From: Phaeoceros laevis
Taxonomy: Eukaryota; Anthocerotophyta; Anthocerotopsida; Notothyladales
Length of the DNA: 64,000 bases
Assembly: GCA_049999765.1 (NCBI GenBank)
Contig: JBNGIQ010009593.1
Location: forward strand, 194,690-258,689
Reading direction: 5' to 3'
The position numbers and the translations under genes are program-made. Below the pieces are notes generated by a model. It ran no database searches. It saw only the letters and a list, made by a program, of their open reading frames with translations, and was not told where the DNA came from. This document shows, in pieces, positions 22,059-33,169 of this stretch (position 1 is its first letter; the number at the start of each line of letters is the position of its first letter).

Positions 22059-24390
22059 CCTGCACGAGTGCCCATGTATAGACTGCTCACGATCGTGAGT
22101 GCCCATGTATGGGCTGCCCATGGCCATATATAGACTTCGAGCTCGTCTATCTATTTCCGGCCGAGACTGTGAATTCAATCGGCACTAGAGCTCACAAATA
22201 TAAATTCGTCAACATAAGGTTCCTTAAGTTTGGGTCTGTGTCTCATGATGAAGGATCGATCATGATCAGCAGCTCCAGTACTGTGACAACTTCCAGCCAT
22301 AACACATGCATGGCCTTTGAAATCTTCTCAACGAGATCTCCCAGACCACGATCTCTCGAATGCTCACAGGTCATGACGCTGGAATTCATAGTGACGCAGC
22401 CCAGTTCTAGTGTTCAACGATTTCAAGCAATGGCAGCTACCTTGTTCGGGACCGGGAGAAAATTTGACAGGGCTGACCAGTGGAACCTTCCAAGCTTAAT
22501 TGAGCCCGCGTTTAATTTGTGTCGTCGCTATGTCTGTGTTCTTCGAATTCCATTCTGCCCGCCCGCTACTGCCAAGGCCCAAGCTTAGAGCGATATGTTT
22601 TCATCAGAGAGGAGGCAGCTTTGGAAAAAGTGCAGGAATTCAAACAACGCAAAGTGCGCAAGTTCCTAGCAGCTCCAGCACGATCCTACCCGGCGTCGTG
22701 AGCTTTACAGGCTGCCCCAGCTCTGCTAAACAGCATAGATCTCGATCAGCCTTAGAATCACAAGCCGCTGATCATTCAGGAAGTTGGGTGTCGAGGACGG
22801 AGTAGAAAGCTGGCCTAGGCTTTACACGAGTTCGCTCCGGATGAGAATGAGAATCACCTTGCAGGCATTGGCACCTAAGCTAGCTAGTCGCAACGTTAGT
22901 AGTGCTAGCTGGCCCAGTTAAATTTCAAGGCACCTGCTTTCATTCTATAAAATTGTATACATGACCATGCTCTTGAAAGACAACATTTGGTGTGCACCTG
23001 CTGGTTCACATCCATATGAGTGTCATAGTACTCCAAATGCATATGCCCTCGTTACGGGGTTGAGTGAAATGTTTGCTGGAATATTCTAGCAGGGCATGTA
23101 TGAGCTCGGTCAGAATGCAGTTGCACTTTATGACTGGGCACGGAGAAGCACGAAGGCCCCCTTGTTTGCTAGCACAACAGTACCAATTCAGTTCCCAAAG
23201 GAAAGTTTTCATACCTACAGCACAAACTTGTAACTGTATTCTTTCACTTGCGATGCCTCTAACTGCAGATCCCGCCACACTGCAAAAGCACATGTTAACA
23301 CATTCATGCAGCAGCATCCCAAGGCCAGTTACCAATGTCCAGATGTCCTGTATCCAACTGTCATAAAGCAACATACATTAGCCCAGATACGGTGGCACAA
23401 CTGAGACTAGCCTAAGGTGTAGCTAACAAGTACAAGGTTCCATGCCCTTGAAAGAGTACTAGTATTGTGCATAAATTTCCAGTACTAACCTGCAAATGAA
23501 GCGCCACAAGCCAGCTGCTTTGCCAAGAGCAGCACAAGTACTGGGGTGGAAAATATATGAAGCTCAAGGAAGTCAAAGTTTAGCGCCTTCAAGTTCTGTA
23601 ACATGAACACAAACAATGGTTCAGCAGCCTGGTCATCAAAGTGAGTACCACAAGCCTATCAAGTATGCTGATCTGATCCCCCGGTGTGCGCCGAGCATCC
23701 AGCCGTGGTGGTCACAATCAGACCTTTCTGCTCCGGGGCCATGCTCCACAAGCAAGCTGTCATGATGTCCAGAGTGCGAGTGCTTTCAAACTGGTGATCC
23801 GAGAATGGAGGGGCCGCCTGCCCGTGCTTCTCCAAAGCTAGGACATCATCCCACACGATGGCCATCACTGGAGGGGTCCTGCACATGCTCCTTGAAAAGG
23901 ACTGGGCCGAGTGGGAGAAGCACAGGGCTATGAGCCCTCAGTTCGCTAACCTCTGAAGCTCCCTACCAAACAGGTCAACAAGGCCAGCAGGTCATCAAGT
24001 CACCAACACCAAGGCCACCAACATCAGCATCACAGCAGGCACTCGGCCTTTTTCCAGCGATCAGGGCAGTCTGGCCATGAGAGCAATACATAGCTGCATG
24101 GCCCCAAGTTCACTGTCGCATCTGTTGGTACAGGTCTGTAGCTTGCGCAGGCTGCCCATGCTCCGCATATGTCCTAATAATGGAGCACCAACTATCCGTC
24201 TTTCTTATTTGTCCACCAGGTTCTCCTTAGTCTACATATCTGCTAAGCAAGGAACCCACAACTGCAGCATTTGCAAACTTCCAACCTTTCAAAGAATGGT
24301 ATTGGCAAGACTGTTAAACACCTTTCTGCATCCTCTAAGTGTGCACATCTTGCATACATAATTACGAGGAAAGTTTCCAGTACTACAGAC

Positions 24391-24658
24391 GACCTTCAAG
24401 TAGTCCAATTCTTACAATCCCGGAATGCAGCTGCCTGCCCAGCTGTAGAAAACCAGCACTTGCACAAGACCTCAGGACGAAAACATACGTTAAACCGTTT
24501 GTAAAAGCAGGCCCTCCCTGCTCCAACCTTGCATACAATGTGCAATCTCAGCACGATAATATACTCTGACACCTTCAAGCAGTTCTCTTTACAATCCCCG
24601 CATGCAGCTGCCTGCCCAGCACCAGCGTTTGCACAAACTTTCACGAGGCCCTTAGGAC
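24391..24658. repeat. Imperfect direct repeat, about 100 bp
   Basis: Two diverged copies share cttcaag.agt, ttacaatccc, the exact core atgcagctgcctgcccagc, and a following ttgcacaa...aggac block. They are about 180 bp apart. No coding or structural role seen. Confidence 0.65.
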
Positions 24659-25554
24659 TACCTCAGGACTACGGGCCACCAGAAGAAAAGTAAGCTAGCA
24701 TGATCATGCCTCACACCTTTCTGCCGTGCCTCTTGCAAAACTGCACTGCCATGTACCCATAGCTATGCTCTGCTTACCTATAAAGCAGAGCAGGCCATGT
24801 CACCACAACTCACGTGCAGACAATGTAATCTGTCAAAACCCCATTTAATGTCTCCACCCCAGCCCTGCCATCTTGCGCCATTCCATGGCCAGAAATGGCC
24901 GTAACCCTAAACCCGGCTCCTCCAACAAGCACGCACTAAGGCTTCTTTCGCTCTTTACAACCCGCAACATGTCATGCACTTTGTCTTCATGTCAATCCGC
25001 AACTATTTTACTGTCCAACAAACCACCTCTTCTGCTACATAGTAGTAGTAGCGGTAGGAGTAGTAAAAATTAAACGTGTCAAAGTACTCGTCTTCATGCC
25101 AATGTGTAACTATTTTACTCTTGACGAGAACCTACAAGATGCTTGGCTTTGCATATGTGTGTCTAGATTTTTCAGATGTATCCACTACCCTTATGTCACA
25201 AAAGATGAGGGAGATCACACTTAAGTAAGTGCATACAAAATTTGGGTGGAGTTATATCTTGAAATTGATGAAACATCAGGGAGCTGCAATTGTCTGAAGT
25301 GTACTAGGACTAGTATTGGAGCGTTGATCAATATGGTTCACCTTTCTTGCCTGCAACATGGTGCACATGATAGTCCTACAATAGGTGTTGTGGGCCTTAT
25401 ACATTTCGGATGTTTTGGTTGGACCTCTAGGCTTGTCACAATTTGTGAACGACAAAATCTCATTTTGTCCAACTCACATTCTATGCAAGGTCGTGAATAG
25501 GTCACACATCAATTACACACACACACCAGTAAAGGAAGGAACTTTGTTCAGTGT

Positions 25555-25793
25555 TGTATGGGCTGCAGCCGGAAGGAGTAACGTACACTACGCACATGTG
25601 TCATAAATTGGGGTGTTGGAGTGTCATAAAATTGTGAAAGTGCATGGTGAAGGTTTCTTCCCACTACACAAGTATGGGCTGCATCCGGAAGGAGTAGTGT
25701 ACACTAACTACCTACATGTGTCATAAATTGGGGCATTAGAGTGTCATAATATTCTTAAAGTGCATGGTGAAGGTTTCTTCCCCAATACAAGAG
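25555..25793. repeat. Tandem repeat of about 120 bp, two copies
   Basis: Both copies run from tatgggctgca.ccggaagg through catgtgtcataaattgggg to gtgcatggtgaaggtttctt. They differ by scattered substitutions and a few small indels. Copy 1 covers about 25557-25670 and copy 2 about 25675-25793. Confidence 0.85.
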
Positions 25794-26511
25794 AAGCTTC
25801 CTCAATACAAGAGAAGTCCGCAAGAAAGATAGCTACTTAATGTTCCAATGGAATGTTGTGCAGACTAATGTGCCTATCAAGAGTTATATGAGCACGCATT
25901 ATATTTCTTAAAACCAAGATTATCCCAAAGAACCATTGGTTCAAATGCGCTCACTTGCACAAGATTCAACTCAGTGTATTGTGCTGTCGATTCAAATGAG
26001 AAAAATGTTCACTATTATGCTGTCAATACATATGCTAAATATCTTAAACCACTTTGTTAATTTTAATATAGTAATTGATGACCTTCTTTAATCGGAGAAA
26101 CTCAATGAGAAGAAAAAGAACTTTTCTAAGGAAAGTGTTAAAATGAGGAAAGTGTTTCTATTGGCAACTTCACTCTGAGTCTGAAGTTGTCAATAGTTTG
26201 TGACGGATATGGTATTAGTACTTGGTATAATACAGTATTAATACTACATATAATGCTGAGATTGAAAGCAAATGCTTGTGTTTGACATTGCTTATTTGTC
26301 GGTGCCATTGGGAATTTGGGATGCCACATGAATGTAGTTTAATCATTTAATGCCATTGGAGACCACAGGAAGTTTAGGGCGGTAATTTCAGCCGAAATGC
26401 AGTGGGCTGTTCGGAAAGTCGACATGTCCGGAAAGAGAGAGAGAGAAAGAGTCACAGAGAGAGAAGGCATCGGCAGCGCAGGGTTGGCAGCGAGCGGTCA
26501 GCGGTGTGGTT

Positions 26512-28567
26512 ATGGCGATCGTGGCTGCCCCTAACCTGGTTCATTCCACACCGGCCTTCTCGGCCGAGTCCCACGATCGCCCGGCACCTCCGTGTGCGGC
26601 TTCTCCTGCATCCATACCTTCTTTTAGCAGAGGTCCGCGCCTCGTAGCACATCACAGTGTCCAGACTTGCCGCAGCGCCCCGACCCTCTCCCTCGCGAGA
26701 CAGTGCTGGAAGCTGTGGGCTGTGGCTCAGAAGGAAGCTGAGGCGCCCGGTGCTGCGGAGAAGGAAGCCATGGAGTCGGTGCAGGAGTGGGGGCTGAAGC
26801 CGCTGGCAGAGGCGGACGAGGAGGTGTACGATCTGATCGAGAAGGAGAAGGCGCGGCAGTACAAGGGCATTGAGCTGATCGCGTCCGAGAACTTCACCTC
26901 GCTGGCTGTTATCGAGGCGCTCGGGTCCACCCTCACCAACAAGTACTCGGAGGGGTTGCCCGGGGCCCGGTACTACGGCGGGAACGAGTTCATCGACCAG
27001 ATCGAGGTCCTGTGCCAGCAGCGGGCGCTCAAAGCTTACCGCTTGGACGCTGAGCGGTGGGGCGTGAACGTGCAGCCCTACTCTGGCTCTCCTGCCAACT
27101 TCGCTGTCTACACTGCGTTGTTGAACCCTCATGACCGCATCATGGGGCTGGATCTGCCTTCTGGTGGACACCTGACTCACGGGTACTACGCCTCCACCGG
27201 CAAGAAGATCTCTGCCACCTCCATCTACTTCGAGAGTCTCCCTTACAAGGTGAATGCCGAGACGGGCTACATTGACTACGAGAAGCTGGAGGAGAAGGCG
27301 CTGGATTTCCGCCCCAAGCTCATCATTTGCGGTGGCAGCGCGTATCCGAGGGACTGGGACTACGCCAGGTTCAAGGCCATCGCTGACAAGGTTGGAGCGC
27401 TGCTTATGTGTGACATGGCTCACATCAGCGGCCTTGTCGCTGCCCAAGTACGTATGGGTTGGAGAGTTGTTTACCTGCTGTCTTGTTTGTCTATGGTCCA
27501 GATCTTCCCGTTTTGTTCAATCAAAACATTTTGTGCCTTGAAAAAAGTGTTGCTATGTTGGGCCCTGATCTATGATCACTGTTTCTGAATGCAGGAAGCT
27601 GCCAGCCCCTTTGAGTATTGCGACATTGTGACAACTACAACCCACAAAAGTCTGCGGGGTCCAAGAGCGGGCATGATCTTTTTCAGGAGGGGTCCTAAGC
27701 CAGCAAAGAAGGGTCAGCCTGAGAATGCTCAGTATGATTACGAAGACAGAATCAACTTTTCCGTCTTTCCTTCTCTGCAAGGTGGCCCCCACAACCACCA
27801 GATTGGGGCGCTCGCTGTTGCTTTGAAGCAGGTGCTCAGCCCTGGATTCAAGGCCTATGCAAAGCAAGTGCGTGCAAATGCTGTTGCTCTGGCTGAGGCC
27901 CTCAAGAAGAAAAACTACAAGCTTGTCACTGACGGAACTGAGAACCATTTGGTTCTCTGGGATTTGAGGCCTCTTGGTCTCACCGGTGAGTTTTCTTTCC
28001 CTCGTCCATGAAACCATCTGAAGTGTAGAATTTACAAGGTGACGTGAATGGTTGTGTGATGGCATTGTCGGTTAGTAGGCTTATGTGCTGCTTGACTAAT
28101 TATATTTGCTTCCTGTCGTCCTCAGGAAACAAAGTGGAGAAGATCTGTGAGTTGAGTCACATCACGTTGAACAAGAATGCTGTCTTTGGTGACAGCAGCG
28201 CTCTTTCCCCCGGAGGTGTTCGCATTGGTGAGTGGAGTCCCGAAGTTAGAAAATCGGTTCTTGCCCGGATGGAGCTTGATATGGCTTCTACAGCATTTTT
28301 GACTAACACTGGTGTCGGCTGCTTTCAGGTACACCAGCAATGACTTCAAGAGGTTTGAAAGAGGCCGACTTTGAGCAGATTGCAGTGTTCCTGTCAAGAG
28401 CTGTGGACATCACCCTGGCCATCCAGAAGGAGCATGGGAAACTGTTGAAGGACTTCAACAAGGGCCTGGTGAACAACAAGGAGATTGCAGCGCTGAAGGA
28501 AGACGTGGAGAAGTTTGCAGCGTCCTTTGACATGCCTGGTTTCGACGCGAAGGCCATCAAGTATTGA
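26512..28567 (+). CDS. SHMT: Serine hydroxymethyltransferase, cytosolic type with N-terminal extension
   Basis: PLP enzyme converting serine and tetrahydrofolate to glycine and 5,10-methylene-THF. Four exons (26512-27447, 27595-27985, 28126-28227, 28329-28567) give 555 residues. Core motifs are complete: [66 protein letters not shown] with the PLP lysine, and [19 protein letters not shown]. The body and the C terminus ([16 protein letters not shown]) match the plant cytosolic SHM4-type clade rather than mitochondrial or plastid forms. However, about 86 residues precede the usual start; they are rich in Ala, Pro, Ser and Arg and look like an organellar transit peptide. The conventional cytosolic start corresponds to an internal ATG at 26770 in good context (gaagccatggag). 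Dual targeting by two starts is therefore possible. No lesions. Confidence 0.95.
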
Positions 28568-30079
28568 GGATTAGGTTGCCGAGATATCGGTCCTCTGCCA
28601 GCTGGATGGCTGTGAGCAGCTGGTTGTGCAGCTTTCACCAGCTGGCGGATTTTGTCTTTCTGTTTTGCCGTCCTTGTCAGTTCTAGGAGTACGTCCATCT
28701 TGGTGGTGGATCCTCAGCCCATGTGCATGGGCTGGGGGAGTGGTGTGTAATTCTGAGGCGCGCGGAACAATGTTGTCTCACCTAACCCCCAGGTCGACGG
28801 TCACTAATTCTAACTCAAGGAAAGTAGGTGAGCTTGCTCTTACACCCGAAAACATTTTTGACAGACAAACAATTTGTACATATTTGAGCTTCGGGAGGGG
28901 AAGCTACTAACAGGATGCCGGACTTGCATTCTAGGGCTGTCAACTGGTCCTCAACCAATGTTGGAACCCGGCCCTAGATACGCACACTCAGGTCGAGCTG
29001 TCGAAAATGACGACTTAGCGCGAAATCCAGTTTTCTGTTGCTGGATGCACGCGTATGAAATGGTGCTTAGATCTTAGTGAACGACACCCGGAACATGCTT
29101 CCAGAGAGCAAGTGTGTAGGAAACGCATACCATCCCACACCAAGTGAATGATTTACACCCGGACTTCCATGCCAGTGAAAGAGGACAGTGACGAGGGTTG
29201 CTGTCGCACACTGACTGCCACGGACACAGATGCATACAAAAATCAGGCACACAGGCTGTGAATACCCGAAACGTTCCGGATTGATGCGGGATTTTCCAGA
29301 CTTTGTATGTGCTGGTGCAGGGGAGATCAACAACTGCTGCACTAACACACCCGCCGGTTATTAGTGTTCATCTCCGACTTCATGGACGATGGGCAGTGCC
29401 TGCTATTTGTCCTATAGGATTCACTGAACTCACTTGTCTATGGTAGTGTCAAAGACAATACTTAAACACATCATGGTGGCCATGGATTTAATTCTAATCA
29501 ACGTTACCTCACGTTGGAGTGCGGTGCTTAACCGAAGCACGATAACTATACCTCCCTCACCTCAATGAGGGCAGTGACTACGACTCTACTCCTGGTGTTG
29601 TGGTACTTTCCAGAACACGCTAATAGACTCCCTTCCTAATCTGCCTTCAGGCAACACACGATGACCTGCAAACTGACTGCCGCCACATAATACACTCGAT
29701 TTGTTGAAAGATCAGGTCCTTACAGTACTGCCGGCAGATGTTGCCACCCACACAAAACAACCGGTTCCTCCTCTATGACTCATATACACCTAGTTGCACA
29801 CTACTGGCACTCAGCAAGGTACGGGCAGTCTGCCATGCACTTGCTGAGCAGAAAACCATATCCTTGCTAAGCAAACGTGCTTCAGGTCCAGGTTCTTGCA
29901 AAATGAACACAAGTATACACAACACTGTAGATCGGAGAGTAGCACGTTATATGTACATGCCCTTCAATTTTATCCTGCATTACACCGGTCAGCCCAGAGT
30001 CTGTGCGCCCAATAATATACAATGTGGAAGCTGCTACAGCCTGTTACAAGCACCAATGGGGTGCTTTCAGGATAGTACG
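28568..30079. other. Spacer between SHMT and ClpS
   Basis: About 1.5 kb. The first 300 bases are probably SHMT 3' UTR. No open frame beyond about 200 codons, no RNA gene and no repeat recognised. Confidence 0.5.
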
Positions 30080-30682
30080 CTAGCATCCTCCGCTGGCGGG
30101 TTCGATGGAGCTGTACAGGCCATTACCCCTGAGCTGCTGACAGTGCTCCTCTGCGTCAGCTTGCCCACAAATGATCACCACAGCCAGTCCATTTATATGT
30201 GCTTCTTGCATGATGTTCACTGCGTTGTCCACCGTCATTCCTGGGATAACCTTCATCAACACCTGAACCACATACTCCCGCTTGTTCATATTGTCATTGT
30301 GGAGCATCACTCGGTATGGGGGAGACATTTTTCGCGACTTCCTGGACCCACATGCGCACCGGCATGGCATAAGACAAGGTACTAGTTCCAACAGCATGAC
30401 ATAAGAAAGGCTACTAGTTCCAAACCAAATGAAACAGCCGGTGAACAATTAGGCAAGAGGGGACTGCTGCAGAACCCCGAAAGAGGCCACTTACCGCAAA
30501 TCAAACTCCGACTCCCGACCAGGTGTAGGTCTCTGGATCGTAGGTTTCTCAAGCACGCCTCCGCCAGACCCCGGTGCAGCTGCTGCTCGTACGCGGCGGC
30601 CACCCTTTTGGTTTTGGGCTCTACTGCCATTCACCACCGCAGCTTTCAGCCGTGCCTGGTCATCCAAACCTGCTAAGTGCAT
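30080..30682 (-). CDS. CLPS1: ClpS1, Clp protease adaptor (plastid N-recognin)
   Basis: Adaptor that delivers substrates with certain N-terminal residues to the ClpC/ClpP protease of the chloroplast stroma. Two exons (30682-30495 and 30341-30080) give 149 residues, close to plant ClpS1 (about 160). Exon 1 ends with VLEKPTIQRPTPGRESEFDL, a segment typical of plant ClpS1. Exon 2 carries the ClpS core: PPYRVMLHNDNMNKREYVVQ with the conserved HND, then VLMKVIPGMTVDNAVNIMQE and AHINGLAVVIICGQADAEEH. It ends SSIEPASGGC, as in other plants. The first residues (MHLAGLDDQARLKAAVV...RRVRAAAAP) could be a short transit peptide. The frame is open further upstream to 30886 without an ATG start there, so an additional 5' exon is possible. 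Confidence 0.92.
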
Positions 30683-31401
30683 GCCGCCACTCTTAGCTCT
30701 GGTTTTGCACCAAGCTGCGTAATTGGACAGCAAATTCCTGCAGTGGACGAAATGCAGGCATCTCCTTACCACGATGATCGGACCCGCACCGGCTGGGGGG
30801 CAACACCAGCAGCTGAACGGCACAAGCCATGGACTGACAGGGATCCTACTAACGCCGCCACACCAGGAGAGCCACCTCAATTGCACTGCTGCCCGCTCCT
30901 ATGCACCCTGCATTCAATCCATCAAGAACGCACCACATCCACTTCACAGATGCCCCCGATGATAATCAAGAAAGATAATCCGATTGCATGCAGCCAATTT
31001 GGCAAGAAGCAGTGCAATGACATGCACAACGGCAGCGGGTATCATACCTCAGAACCAACAATTGCGAAGAGATCGCAGCAAATGTCGGTATGGCGAGTTA
31101 AAAAGGGCCATAAAGTTTTGGCTAGGGTTCAGGACCGCACGCCTGCCACATCTTCGTCGGCCTCCCGAAGTCCTTCGGCGATACGGGTCGACAGTGACAA
31201 CCGCAAAAAGTACAAAGTATTGCTCCCAAATCATTCATTTGTGAACATATTGTAGTCATTTAATGCTCCAAGTGTGCAGCTTGTTGAAGAAGCTGTATCT
31301 GAAGTTACTGGAAGCTGGTCTACAGAGGCAAAACCATCATGTGCATCACATGATTGACAAGGCGACAGACTCTACAATCTAATCTAGCTCGTGATGACAT
31401 T
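30683..31401. other. Spacer between ClpS and RAR1
   Basis: About 720 bases; the promoter of ClpS and the 3' UTR of RAR1 must lie here. A plus-strand open stretch at 30677-31255 has no family match and no splice logic, so I do not call it. Confidence 0.45.
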
Positions 31402-32759
31402 CTAAGCCGGAGAGTGCCAACCCTTCGTGCATGGGGGGATTTCCATAAACTCGTCAAACTCCTTCACGTGCACATCACAACATGCCCACTGCAGAATTGA
31501 CAACAGTGGCTAGATGGTTACTTCAAACAGAAGACACAGAGATGCCGATGATGAAGGCAATTGCTTAAAGGGGAGGAAAACCACTTACGCCTCTTGATCT
31601 GTCGTGAAAAACTGGGGGGCCAGGGTGAAAGTTGCATGCCGTGTCATGATTCTCCCTTTCTGTGAAAATGTTTCCGCAGCCGTGATTCTTGCACTTCTGC
31701 TTCTCATCCAGGTTGACCACTTTGGGAGGAGCTGGTTTTGCAGAGACATCCTGTGCAGGAGACGTTTGCGTAGATATACTTGCTGGGGGTGGAGAAGGCT
31801 TTAAGGGGGCTGCCGGAGCTGCCTTTTGCACAGTGTTTCCTGCACAATAGAGCAATGAATCACACAACCCCACACATAACGTCAAACATCAAAGTTGCTG
31901 GCACCACCTGGTTCTGTCAAGAGTAGGAACGTTCACAAGCTGTATCACCGGCTGGAACTCATTTCAAGAAAATTAGCTCACCATGATCTGAGCAGAAGAA
32001 TCCTTGGCGACATCTGGAGCAGGTGATTGTCTGGTCTGCCTTGCCTTGAACTACCGTTTGGGGTTTGGGTTTCGATAGGCTCGGAAGCACCGGTTTCTCA
32101 GTGGTATGCTTTCCTTGCTTGCACCTGCAAAAAACACAAACGACAAGATCACGTTTTACCATCTCCGACTGTGAGCACTTCACCCACAGGTCAAACCAAA
32201 ACCCTAGATCAGCACGGTATACATAAGAGATGCCATCGACCTACTACCCTGGGATATCCAGAAACAGACTGAAGTCGTGACTTCGCTTCTTGCAGCAACT
32301 CCATTCTTTTCCACCATCATGAAACAGCGGCTGCCATGAAACCAGCCTGCTGTTAGAAAAAACTAGGTCATCCAAGCTCATTTTTTCATATCAGAATGAT
32401 CCTCTTCAAATTCTGTAAAGAAAACTGTCTACCAATAGAGTAGAGACAATACCGGCTAGAATTCGACACCGATTCGAACAGACCCGATCCAGCCCCGCAA
32501 TGCCCCCATCCCAGAAGCACGATACATCAGTCGTCAGCCGTGCAGCATGCCCTAGCAATTCGAAGTCTGTGAACAACGAAGGCACCAAAGTAGGCGGAAG
32601 CACCTCCACCAAAACTCTGTGCAACTGCTTCAATGACTAGAAAATCAACACTGTCATTACCCCAGGATGGTATGTGCAGGCAGATTCATCCTCATTCTCA
32701 TCCGGTGAAAATGTGGCATCGCATCCAATGCGCTGACAGCGCACCCGCGTCTGAGCCAT
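31402..32759 (-). CDS. RAR1: RAR1, CHORD-domain immune co-chaperone
   Basis: RAR1 binds HSP90 and SGT1 and stabilises NLR immune receptors. Five exons (32759-32661, 32330-32248, 32124-31982, 31839-31589, 31488-31402) join in phase to 220 residues; angiosperm RAR1 has about 226. [49 protein letters not shown]. Next comes the CCCH motif specific to plant RAR1, [15 protein letters not shown], preceded by [49 protein letters not shown], then [20 protein letters not shown] and TKGWH. All zinc-ligand Cys and His positions I could check are present. The start ATG is immediately before CHORD-I, as in other RAR1 proteins. No lesion. Confidence 0.95.
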
Positions 32760-33169
32760 CCTCCTTTTGCTGATAATTCACGCAGTTTACCGTTTTAGAA
32801 GACCGTGGCAACTTTCGTTCAGGGATTCGACATCCCTTCAGGTATTTCATCGCGCCCTCGGCCGCGGGAAGCGGAAGGTTCAAGAACGCCGTCCACAACC
32901 GGCAGACGCCGGTCCCCGGTAGCTCCGCGAACCCGGGGGAAAGAACCTGCATTCGGCACAACTGAACGGAACTTTTGAATATCTAGCTACATGTAGTACC
33001 GTAGTGTGGGATGTCCAGTCCAGAGGGGATCCGGAGGGGGTAATCCTGGGGTACGAAGGGAAGGGGTCGTGATCAGCGACCATCCACAAGCTCGGCGCGT
33101 GAGCAAGGGTGTTTGATTTCAGATCTGCCATGCTCCCTTGCCGACTTTGCACTGTCGGCGTTTCCAACA
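32760..33169. other. Shared upstream region of RAR1 and FAH genes
   Basis: About 410 bases between two divergently transcribed genes, RAR1 (leftwards) and the fatty-acid hydroxylase (rightwards), so both promoters should lie here. No clear TATA box was found on either side. Confidence 0.55.

Larger units (their letters stand above)
22060..26511. other. Long spacer, AT-rich, with local repeats
   Basis: About 4.4 kb with no gene I can support. It contains an imperfect direct repeat of about 100 bp (24391-24480 and 24571-24658) and a tandem repeat of about 120 bp (25555-25793). A possible minus-strand exon-like stretch at about 23488-23597 is open and hydrophobic but has no recognised partner exons. 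The GA-rich run at 26427-26466 is probably 5' UTR or core promoter of the SHMT gene. Confidence 0.5.

Noticed and set aside
23488-23597. Open, hydrophobic stretch on the minus strand with possible splice borders
   Set aside because: A channel or transporter exon was considered, but no neighbouring exon continues a family motif, so it is not supported.
23659-23886. 75-codon minus-strand open frame
   Set aside because: No family resemblance, no flanking exons found.
26452-27447. 331-codon open frame on the minus strand
   Set aside because: It lies exactly opposite the first SHMT exon, whose GC-rich third positions create a long antisense frame. It has no family features.
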